Source: Trichomonas tenax
Lineage: Eukaryota > Parabasalia > Trichomonadida > Trichomonadidae
DNA length: 16,589 nucleotides
Assembly (NCBI GenBank): GCA_023091735.1
Contig: JALKBU010001108.1
Location: forward strand, 1-16,589
Direction: 5' to 3'
Shown: positions 9,784 through 16,589 of the stretch, piece by piece
Position numbering within the stretch: the first letter of the stretch is position 1
How the letters are laid out: each line of letters begins with the position of its first letter
Notes under the pieces: generated by a model
Seen by the model: the letters and a program-made list of their open reading frames with translations, nothing else
What the model was told of the DNA's origin: nothing
The model's database searches: none
Program-made: the position numbers and the translations under genes

Positions 9784-9822
9784 TCACATCTTCATGAAAT
9801 CCGGAGACTTATTGCTCATTTA
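9784..9822 (-). other. Two in-frame stops interrupting the RalGAP-like frame
   Basis: On the minus strand, TAA (9822-9820) is followed by eleven sense codons (MSNKSPDFMKM) and TGA (9786-9784), all in the frame shared by the segments on both sides. The codons after TGA (…YIYKIPQSKLESFYP…) read like normal protein and run on without a break. No GT appears upstream of the TAA close enough to form a typical short trichomonad intron, and there is no ACTAAC-type branch/acceptor motif. Confidence 0.7.
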
Positions 9823-10851
9823 TGCCAAGATTGTCATTATCTGTGAGATTATCTTCTTGATCAGCTTATGGTCGGATGATTTAGATATCACTAAAATTGC
9901 TGAGTAAGAGCGCTCTGTCTCTCCTGAAATGATATTTGCAAGAATAAAGTGACTCATGTCTTTGATGTAAAACATGTTAAAAAACTGATTATCTGCTTTG
10001 AATGAAAAGTCCAATTCTATTGGTAAAAGGCAATTATATATTTGCACAAGAAGGTCAAGTGTTTCCTTAGAGAAATTCGTTTTAAGTGATTGAAGAACAA
10101 CTTGAATAAAAGCGAAAACTCTTTTCGCCATTACGAGATCATAATCTTCTGTTTGATCGACAGTGTATAATTTTCCAATGTGAGAGTATATCAAATTCCC
10201 TTCAGTATGAAATTTTATTATGAATGTTAAATAATTTTCAATTATATTATCGATTCCTTCATAATTAAATTTATGAAAATCGAGAATAATCGGCATCAAA
10301 CAGTGCGAAACTATTTTCCACATTGAAAAATATATGACTAGATTCGTATTTTTCTTTTGATGAATGTATTCGAGTAGATATGAATTTTCCCAATCAAAAA
10401 TATCGATCTTTCCGGTTCTCTTTGATCCCATTACAATTCTGTACTGTTCCATGTCAGGGTTGAATCTACAAATACATTTAAAAAACGTATTCCATTTTTC
10501 TTGATCAATAATTTGGTTGTAAATTTCTAAAATCACGCAGAAAGCTTTCCAGGATTCCTGTAGGAGTTCGATGTCATTGTAGCTATTGAGTAACTTTTTA
10601 AATATATCTAAAATCATATAAAATTTATTGTCGCAACACTTCGGATCATTCAAACACGATATTTTGAGGATATTCACGTACATCAGCAGTGTCCTTTTGG
10701 GAGAAGAGAAAAGATTTCGTTTTGCGTTCGCTCCTGTGTACATATAAATGTAATCATTCAGCAGCGACATGTAGAAAATGAACTCGTCACGATCTACAGT
10801 GCCGATGTTATGCGCTAAATGATTATAAACAGTTTTTAATTTACTTTCCAT
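9820..10851 (-). CDS. RalGAP-beta-like protein, N-terminal segment
   Basis: A 343-codon frame runs from the ATG at 10851 to the TAA at 9820-9822. The product is an all-helical, hydrophobic-rich segment with no catalytic motif of its own. Blocks such as ESWKAFCVILEIYNQIID and MWKIVSHCLMP resemble the N-terminal helical region of RalGAP-beta (ETWEVLLLFLLQINDILL-type helices). Together with the shared frame, this suggests it is the front half of the gene continuing at 9783-7399. As one gene it would encode about 1,150 residues, plausible for a protist RalGAP-like protein. No TCAYT/A initiator is visible upstream of the ATG. It is more AT-rich than the downstream segment. Alternatives are an independent short helical protein gene, or a pseudogene fragment. 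Confidence 0.55.
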   Translation of the reverse strand: MESKLKTVYNHLAHNIGTVDRDEFIFYMSLLNDYIYMYTGANAKRNLFSSPKRTLLMYVNILKISCLNDPKCCDNKFYMILDIFKKLLNSYNDIELLQESWKAFCVILEIYNQIIDQEKWNTFFKCICRFNPDMEQYRIVMGSKRTGKIDIFDWENSYLLEYIHQKKNTNLVIYFSMWKIVSHCLMPIILDFHKFNYEGIDNIIENYLTFIIKFHTEGNLIYSHIGKLYTVDQTEDYDLVMAKRVFAFIQVVLQSLKTNFSKETLDLLVQIYNCLLPIELDFSFKADNQFFNMFYIKDMSHFILANIISGETERSYSAILVISKSSDHKLIKKIISQIMTILA

Positions 10852-11397
10852 TTTTCGAAATCTTTTCTGTCACTTTTGTGGTGACTAAGATTTTGAAAAA
10901 TAATATGGAAAACGATACTGCAGACTGAACAATTGTGGAATTTGTTGATTTCAAACTTCTTAAGAACAAAAATATCACAATGTCAATGTTTTTCATTTTT
11001 TGAGACATTAAAAATGTTTAAAACAATTTTCAGTATGCAAAACGATGCAACACTATATACTGTAGATAATATCTTAATTCTATAATGATGTAATCACTTT
11101 TTACTATAATTGCAGCTGTTTTTTGTCAAACATAACTCGAATTCCAATAAACTCTTTCCTTTTTAGACAATAACCATTAAATACATATACATCATAAGCT
11201 AGTGTATACAGAAAATAATACATTTGATTATTATCTTTGGAATTTAGTTCTGTGAAAGTTGATATAAATTGATTTCCAAAAAGAGTAATTTATTGTAATT
11301 TAACATTATACCTTTGATAGATTGTCTCAATGTATGTTATTTTATTACTTGAAATTGAATAATATTAGAAAAAAATTATTTGTTAAAAATATCTCGA
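10852..11397. other. AT-rich intergenic region, nothing recognised
   Basis: About 545 bp lie between the 3' end of the Ap4A phosphorylase-like gene and the start of the RalGAP-like gene. I see no ORF, RNA gene or repeat. It must hold the RalGAP-like promoter, but no clear initiator is visible. Confidence 0.5.
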
Positions 11398-12174
11398 TTA
11401 AACTTTTACAGAAAGATCAGTAAGGATTTGCATTGGATGCTCTTTGATGTATGGATTGCTATATGGGAATATGGAGAAGACGCCACTGATGCTGACGGAG
11501 TTAATAACGCATCCAGCTTTATGTCTTGCTTGTGTTCTCGGAATCAACGCTGCCATATCTTTTCTAACGATAAAGTTATAATCTTTTGTCGGAAGATTCT
11601 TTATAAGTTGATTGTATACCTCTTGGATTGATTTTCCTGTTATAGAATCCATTTTTTCCCATCGAACTTCGAATGGCAATTTAATTCCGTTTTTGGCAGC
11701 CGTAAGAATTGGTGTTTCATCTAATGGAGAGAACTGTGCGTGTTTGTGAAGCTGCGTGCATCCTGCTGCAATGCCAGAATTGTAATAAGTGATTCCTTTT
11801 CCAAATGAATTCAAAACTTCTGCCATATCATTGAAATTTCCTGGAAGAAGTGGATTTCCTTGATCGCAGTTGGGATCTGATGCTGTAAGAACAACGTGGC
11901 CTGGCATATGCATAAATTTGTTAATAATTACGTCCATTGTAGAAAGCTTTGTAACGAATAAATGTGGTTCGTATGGTGGAAGAAGTGGATCATTATTACG
12001 TTTTTGAGGCGCGTAAGAGATTTTATTCTTAATTGCGAGATCGTATTGCTTAAAATGAAAGTCTACGCCTGAATCGTGAATGATAATCGAAGGCTTTACA
12101 AGGTGCAGACGAAATGCAGCGTTGAATTTCAGTGCTTCTTCAGCCTGAGTAATGATTTTTTGCTTCAATGACAT
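11398..12174 (-). CDS. Ap4A phosphorylase / ATP adenylyltransferase (APA1/2-like)
   Basis: This 258-residue enzyme of the HIT/GALT superfamily splits Ap4A by phosphate into ATP and ADP (known family reaction), acting in the cytosol. The family's N-terminal block is clear: NDPLLPPYEPHLFV (residues 61-74), then NKFMHMPGHVVLTAS (85-99). The active site GCTQLHKHAQ (138-147) contains HxHxQ, in which His145 corresponds to the nucleophile that forms the nucleotidyl intermediate. The C-terminal domain has YNFIVRKDMAALIPRTQARH (199-218) and a GCVINSVSISGVF block, both typical. It is somewhat shorter than the fungal enzymes (over 300 residues). The ATG at 12174 lies 4 nt after a perfect trichomonad initiator A. 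The frame is intact. A related adenylylsulfate phosphorylase activity cannot be excluded from sequence. Confidence 0.88.
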   Translation of the reverse strand: MSLKQKIITQAEEALKFNAAFRLHLVKPSIIIHDSGVDFHFKQYDLAIKNKISYAPQKRNNDPLLPPYEPHLFVTKLSTMDVIINKFMHMPGHVVLTASDPNCDQGNPLLPGNFNDMAEVLNSFGKGITYYNSGIAAGCTQLHKHAQFSPLDETPILTAAKNGIKLPFEVRWEKMDSITGKSIQEVYNQLIKNLPTKDYNFIVRKDMAALIPRTQARHKAGCVINSVSISGVFSIFPYSNPYIKEHPMQILTDLSVKV

Positions 12175-12175
12175 T

Positions 12176-12180
12176 TGTGA
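12176..12180 (-). promoter_or_regulatory. Trichomonad initiator (Inr) of the Ap4A phosphorylase-like gene
   Basis: TCACA on the minus strand fits the TCAYT/A initiator. The A at +1 (12178) would give a 4-nt 5' leader before the ATG, in line with the very short trichomonad leaders. Confidence 0.65.
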
Positions 12181-12849
12181 TCATTTTGATCAGCATTGAC
12201 GATTATTTCGCTCTCAAAAGGAATTTCCAAAATTTTATGCTAATCGTGTGAAATTTGGAATTTAAAACGTCTATAAGCCCTAGATAACTCGGTTAAAATT
12301 AAAAATAAACTTTTACATGAATACATGAAAATATGCGATTTCTGATGAAATTTAATAGCTGCTATGGAAATTGTGGAGTTTCTCGGCAGAATCAATGAAA
12401 AATAAATCAATTTGAAATCAAAATCTGTAAAAGCTCCTAATTTTTTGATTTTGATGAAACTAAATTTATTAAATTTAGTACATAAATTAAATCATAATTT
12501 ATGATATGATATTTTCGAAAACAGTTTCATTAATCATAAACTTCCAAATTTAATTAATTTTCACATATTATTTTTATTAATTGCTGTTTTATTCATTTTT
12601 AAAACTTGATGTGCCTACACTGTCCTCATACTGGAGACTCAAAACTTCCAGGAAAATATAACATTTAATAAAATATTTGTATATCTCATAAAAATATTAG
12701 TCGAATAAACCCGCCTCATGATAGCGTATCATATTTCATACATTTCTTAATTTATATCTCATCACATGAAAGAATTTAAGAAAAAATATGAAAAAATTGG
12801 TAAAGTAAGAAAAGCAGTATCATTTATTTTTAACGTATCAAAAAATATG
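12181..12849. other. AT-rich intergenic region with AT palindromes
   Basis: No gene is seen. It contains a perfect odd palindrome at 12459-12479 (arms ACTAAATTTA/TAAATTTAGT), a second one near 12491-12505 (ATCATAA/TTATGAT), and outer arms ATGAAACT (12454-12461) and AGTTTCAT (12523-12530) enclosing both. These could be chance structures in AT-rich DNA or the remains of a small inverted-repeat element. Confidence 0.45.
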
Positions 12850-12853
12850 TTTA
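12850..12853 (-). promoter_or_regulatory. UAAA poly(A)-type motif overlapping the alpha-actinin stop
   Basis: The stop codon TAA is followed by A, giving TAAA. This is the arrangement described for many Trichomonas transcripts, in which the stop codon is part of the 3'-processing signal. Confidence 0.45.
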
Positions 12854-14677
12854 AGCATAAAGGCCGTTGACGTAGCCCTCGTAGTCGTAGCCACCATCGA
12901 CTTGTGGGAGTGTCTCACGGAGGAATGCGGCATCTTCAGCACTGAAGAAGCGATCGAGCTGAGCATCTGTGAGAACTGGACCGTTAGCGATTGTCTTGAA
13001 GGCATCCATTGTTGTCTCAGCAGATTCAGCCTTGTTGAAGTGGTCAAGCATGAAATTAACGTACTCATCGAAGTTGAGCTTCTCTTCGCCAGCACCGGAG
13101 TACTTCTTGCAGATGTCCTTGGCCTCATCATCGGAGATATCCTCACCGAGTGATGTAAGGCAAGCACGGAGCTCGTAGTACTGGAGTGTCTTGGAGTGGT
13201 CCTTATCGAAGTGGTTGAATGTCTCGTGGAAGGACTCGAGCTGCTCCTGAGAGATCTCAAGACCCTTGGCAGCAGCAACAGCAGCCTCAGCTTCACGAAC
13301 GATTGTCTGAGCGTGGGCAATTGTGGATGTGAAGATAGACTCGATGAAGGATGGTGTCTCATCGATTTCAAGATGCATTTCAGCCTCCTCGATGTCGTTG
13401 TAGATTGGCTTGAGTGCCTCGACATCGCCTTCTTTAGCGCGGATCTCATCGATCTTAGCGTTGAGGGCGTTGATCTTCTCCTCGAGCTCGCCTTCGATTC
13501 CCGCAAGCTCCTTGTCGAGAGCTTCGAGAGTAGCCTGGACTTCCTTGGCCTGAGCGACATAGGACTTAACCTTGTCGTTGAGGTCGTTGAGAAGGCCGGA
13601 ACGGCGATCGACAACCTGCTGATCGAGTTCCTCGAAGCGCTTGTTGAGGTCCTCTGGTGTGAAACCAGCCTCGATCTCTGGCATTGGGCGCTTTGTTGCC
13701 TTGCACTTCATCTGAAGAGCGGAGTAAGCAGCAACAGCGGCAGCCTTGAGCTGGAAGATCTTTGGACGGCCTTCCTTACCATAGGCGATTGTGTTGACGA
13801 GCTTCTGCTTGATGCCTTTTGTGTCCTTGTCGAAGGAGTCATCAGTGATCTCCTGAGACTTGGCATCCATCTCATCGAAAGCAGCCTTGACAGCATCAAG
13901 GTATGCCTGTGTCATCTCCTTGATCTCGCGCTGGATGGCGACTGTCTTCTTGAGCTTCTCAGCCATCTGATCAGCCTTTGTGTCGGAGGCGAAGAAGTGG
14001 AAGAATTCAGAAACCTGTGTAACAACAGACTTCTCATCTGGCTGTGTGTCAGCAATATCTTCGACATCGAGATAAACGGTGATGCCGAGCTCCTTGCAAG
14101 CCTCGAAGGCAAGGCGGCAGTTCTCTGGATGGTTGGACTTGTCGAGAGCGTTATAGTCGAGGAGCTCTGGGCGGAAGTGGTTAATAAGAGCGCAGAAAGC
14201 GAGACCACTTGTCCAGGAGGACGTGAAGTTTGTGACATCGACACCCTCGTAGCCCTGTGTGTTCTTCTTGCACCAAATGAGAAGAGCATCACGAGCTGTG
14301 GCTTCTTCGACGGAAATGTCTTCGATAACGAACTTGTTGATTACTGACCAAATGAGACCAAGTGTGAGCTTGACATCATGGTCAACGATGTTATCAGAGC
14401 CGATACCGACGACACGGACCTTCTTGACATCTCTGATGTACTTAATAGCAAGGTCGCAGTTTTCGAGCTTCTGAACCCTCATCTTTGGAGCCTTGTGCCA
14501 CTTTCCTGGCATTGGTTCCTTGCCGACGATCTCGAGGAGTGTGATAAGCTTAACACCATCTTCGAAATCTTGTGTGCAATCGTTAACTTCCATGCCGGCT
14601 GTCTTGACGTGCTTGTTGCACCATCTTGAGAAAACCTTGATCTGTGTCTGTTCCCAGTTCTTATTGAGTACTGTCAT
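12851..14677 (-). CDS. Alpha-actinin (short-rod protist form)
   Basis: This 608-residue actin cross-linking protein of the cytoskeleton is intact. In order: CH1 (~5-113), CH2 (~122-232, with ISVEEATARDALLIWCKK and FRPELLDYNAL), a short coiled-coil/spectrin-like rod (~235-470), and calmodulin-like EF-hands (~478-608). The first EF loop, DKDHSKTLQYYE (491-502), has the residues needed to bind calcium. The second lacks proper ligands, and the C-terminal part resembles the calcium-insensitive EF-hand domain. Vertebrate alpha-actinins have four spectrin repeats; here there is room for one or two. The ATG at 14677 is chosen because a perfect initiator lies 7 nt upstream; the frame is open for another 20 codons, but without an ATG. 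Codons end mostly in G or C, unlike the flanking DNA, suggesting high expression. The stop codon overlaps UAAA (12850-12853). In trichomonads alpha-actinin is linked to the amoeboid change on adhesion (known for Trichomonas vaginalis). Confidence 0.96.
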   Translation of the reverse strand: MTVLNKNWEQTQIKVFSRWCNKHVKTAGMEVNDCTQDFEDGVKLITLLEIVGKEPMPGKWHKAPKMRVQKLENCDLAIKYIRDVKKVRVVGIGSDNIVDHDVKLTLGLIWSVINKFVIEDISVEEATARDALLIWCKKNTQGYEGVDVTNFTSSWTSGLAFCALINHFRPELLDYNALDKSNHPENCRLAFEACKELGITVYLDVEDIADTQPDEKSVVTQVSEFFHFFASDTKADQMAEKLKKTVAIQREIKEMTQAYLDAVKAAFDEMDAKSQEITDDSFDKDTKGIKQKLVNTIAYGKEGRPKIFQLKAAAVAAYSALQMKCKATKRPMPEIEAGFTPEDLNKRFEELDQQVVDRRSGLLNDLNDKVKSYVAQAKEVQATLEALDKELAGIEGELEEKINALNAKIDEIRAKEGDVEALKPIYNDIEEAEMHLEIDETPSFIESIFTSTIAHAQTIVREAEAAVAAAKGLEISQEQLESFHETFNHFDKDHSKTLQYYELRACLTSLGEDISDDEAKDICKKYSGAGEEKLNFDEYVNFMLDHFNKAESAETTMDAFKTIANGPVLTDAQLDRFFSAEDAAFLRETLPQVDGGYDYEGYVNGLYA

Positions 14678-14681
14678 AACT

Positions 14682-14686
14682 AATGA
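14682..14686 (-). promoter_or_regulatory. Trichomonad initiator (Inr) of alpha-actinin
   Basis: TCATT on the minus strand matches TCAYT/A. The A at +1 (14684) gives a 7-nt 5' leader before the ATG at 14677, and it fixes the start against the longer open frame. Confidence 0.75.
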
Positions 14687-15168
14687 CGAAGTGAACTCAC
14701 AAAACCGCAGACATTTATCAACAATCAATGTCCTCAATTTTTTGTACTTTTGATGTCACTTATCATCTACATCCATTATAGAGCAATATTTCACAAAGAA
14801 AAAATTGATTATGATCTGAAAATTTTCAAAGTAAGACGCAAAAAGTAATATATAATATGATTATATCGCTTTTTATGTTTGTAAGTTAAACGAAATCATT
14901 TTAATTGTTTGGCACTTTTTAGAAATTGATAGTGGCAAATATCGTCATTTTTAAATTTTTCTTAACTTTATATTTTGTTCCTAAATTCAAAATTTAAAAA
15001 TGTATTTAATTTGAAAGGTTCGACGTTTTTGATCTACTATCAGCATAGTTCAAAATTCAATAAAAATGTTGTTGTTAAAATTTTATTTTTTATATTGATA
15101 ATTTACTGATTAATCATATGTTTTTCCTTGTCCTTCAGATAAAGTTCCTCTTACCGGTTCTACCTATG

Positions 15169-15189
15169 AAAGATCATGATCTTTTTTTT
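15169..15189. repeat. Perfect 16-bp palindrome followed by T-run
   Basis: AAAGATCATGATCTTT (15169-15184) is self-complementary, and its end merges into a run of eight T (15182-15189). It resembles a transcription stop structure, but no RNA gene is recognised before it. Confidence 0.4.
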
Positions 15190-15327
15190 ATGTAACTCAT
15201 GAACAGTCCAAATAAACATAATATGTAATACACCTTCAGTGGGTCTATTTATGCCACGTTCCGAAATCATTATTTCACTTATTATCAAATCAGACACTTT
15301 GTATTTACTTCGTCTTAGTGACCAATG

Positions 15328-15344
15328 CTGTTATATTATAACAG
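15328..15344. repeat. Perfect 17-bp odd palindrome
   Basis: Arms CTGTTATA and TATAACAG are separated by a single T. No flanking gene or known site explains it. Confidence 0.4.
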
Positions 15345-16344
15345 TGATAGGACTATGCAGCAATATACGCGAAGTACAGCAATATTCACTAAATATTTGA
15401 ATCATGTCTTCTTCAAGTTTTGTCCTTCACTGTCTTGAAGTTAAGGCCATTTCAAAGCTTGCATTCTGGACAATGATTTTCGTGATTATCAAGTCCTCAT
15501 TGTGAGATTAATTTTTCGATTTTAATATATTGGTCGACAAATTACATTTCGCTTGAATTCATTTACGTGACAAGGAAGATTAACAGTCATTGGCCTATCC
15601 ATACATGTATATCTCTGAAATTTTATTATACCGTTCTATTTTATAGCATAGCCGCAAGAAATGCTCACTGGATTCTACTTTATCGGCTCTGTGGAGTTCA
15701 TGGCTTTCTTCCTGCCCCATATATCTATGATTTTTTTACTTTTCAAAATAAACATATTCTTTTATTTCAATTTATCTTCGATTCTTAATCATTAAAATGC
15801 TGAACGGAGATCTAACTCCAACGTAATCATAACAAGGTTATTAAGCACTTTTTATTTTAGTTTATATCAACTTTTGTTATTTTAATATCTAGAACGGAAG
15901 TATGAAGTTATTATCATTCATGCCGATTTTCCTCTTCAATTGTAGCATTTTGATGCTTCGGTAACACGATGATGGCGTAATTTAGAAAATCTCAATTCAA
16001 AGATCAAACAATTACATTCTACACTACTACCATTAGCTGAACAATATAAGTAGATTCGTTTTTAAGTCTAGAATCACAATATGATGTTCTATATTATGCT
16101 CATCTTGGATATTTTGTAATAATGTGATATATTTTAGATTGATACCGATACAAAAGAGTAGCCAATACACTTTCAATAATTTTTTATTAATTATAATTGA
16201 TATTTAATAGAAAATTTATTTCAGAATTTTAAAACAAGGTATTTTTAGAGATTTTGCCTTCGTGTTTATTATATTTTCAATTGCGTCATGACATTTAAAC
16301 TAATTTGTTATATCTATAACTATAAATGAACAATACATGGCAGT

Positions 16345-16556
16345 ATTTTTCCTTCTGCGGTGTAGTCCCGCGACCTTCATAACTTTTTATCTGATCAATA
16401 TTTTTTCGATTTGAAAGTACTTTCATGTACATATTGATAGTTGTCTATCCAGTGGTGTAAGAGGCACAGTCTATATATCTATCAAATCATTGTTTGCATT
16501 TCAAATCGTCCAAAAATATACGATTTCCAGCATAAATGTATGCGCTACTATGCAGC
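16345..16556 (-). repeat. Dispersed repeat, right copy (inverted relative to 78-293)
   Basis: This 212-bp block is about 96% identical to the left copy when read on the minus strand and lacks one GATA unit. The homology borders are the same as in the left copy. The remaining 33 bases of the window are unrelated to the left flank, so the outer border is real and not simply cut by the window end. The palindrome at 16412-16425 is conserved between the copies. Confidence 0.85.
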
Positions 16557-16589
16557 ATATGATATTTTTATGTGTATTATTGATTCAAA

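Larger units (their letters stand above)
14687..16344. other. Long AT-rich region without a convincing gene
   Basis: No gene, tRNA or known RNA is recognised. Perfect palindromes occur at 15169-15184 (followed by eight T) and 15328-15344. A 33-codon ATG frame at 15404-15505 has a hydrophobic segment near its end. An open frame at 15567-15788 lacks an ATG start and shows no family resemblance. The sequence between about 15120 and 15720 is less AT-rich than the rest and might be decayed coding DNA. Confidence 0.45.

Noticed and set aside
9740..9787. GT...AG intron starting GTGAGT at 9787
   Set aside because: It would leave the TAA at 9820-9822 in place, shift the frame, and lacks the trichomonad GTAYGT donor and ACTAAC-type acceptor.
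13196..14347. 383-codon open frame on the plus strand opposite alpha-actinin
   Set aside because: It is a shadow of the strongly biased alpha-actinin codons on the minus strand; it has low-complexity Leu/Ser/Glu composition and no domain.
15567..15788. 73-codon open frame
   Set aside because: It begins at GTG with no ATG near, has no initiator, shows no recognisable family, and lies in AT-rich DNA where such frames arise by chance.
78..16556. A Maverick/Polinton-type giant transposon bounded by terminal inverted repeats
   Set aside because: The size and inverted ends fit, but there is no DNA polymerase B, integrase, protease, packaging ATPase or capsid gene inside, the genes are cellular, and no target-site duplication flanks the repeats.

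Overview
The window looks like nuclear DNA of a parabasalid (trichomonad) protist, most likely a Tritrichomonas/Trichomonas-type genome. The evidence is: very AT-rich intergenic DNA; no recognisable spliceosomal introns; a trichomonad-type initiator (TCA+Y+T/A) only a few bases upstream of the ATG in two genes; UAAA motifs overlapping or just after stop codons; and a gene mix typical of trichomonads (ankyrin-like giant protein, right-handed beta-helix surface-like proteins, short alpha-actinin). The species is inference, not proven.

Layout. At the far left and far right lie two nearly identical ~215 bp copies of a dispersed repeat in opposite orientation (78-293 and 16345-16556). Between them, on the left: a decayed beta-helix pseudogene (851-1639) and a minus-strand tRNA-Ile with anticodon GAT (1678-1750). 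The plus strand then carries a large ankyrin-like gene (2161-6266) with an apparent 1-nt frameshift near 2390, and an intact 320-residue relative of the beta-helix pseudogene (6383-7345). The minus strand carries, in its own 5'->3' order: alpha-actinin (14677-12851), an Ap4A phosphorylase / ATP adenylyltransferase-like enzyme (12174-11398), and a RalGAP-beta-like gene (10851-7399). The last is cut into two long segments by two in-frame stops only 36 nt apart. The rightmost ~1.7 kb (14678-16344) is AT-rich DNA with small palindromes and no convincing gene.

How they relate. The genes do not form a pathway or operon. Alpha-actinin (cytoskeleton, actin cross-linking) and the Ap4A enzyme (dinucleoside polyphosphate turnover) look intact and have textbook trichomonad initiators. 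The ankyrin-like gene, the RalGAP-like gene and the first beta-helix copy all carry frame lesions, and no initiator is visible in front of the first two. So the window combines intact housekeeping genes with decaying, expanded-family genes, unless some lesions are assembly errors. I did not find a convincing undescribed multi-gene system. The strongest leads are the split RalGAP-like gene, the inverted repeats, the paired live/dead beta-helix genes and the G34 isoleucine tRNA.
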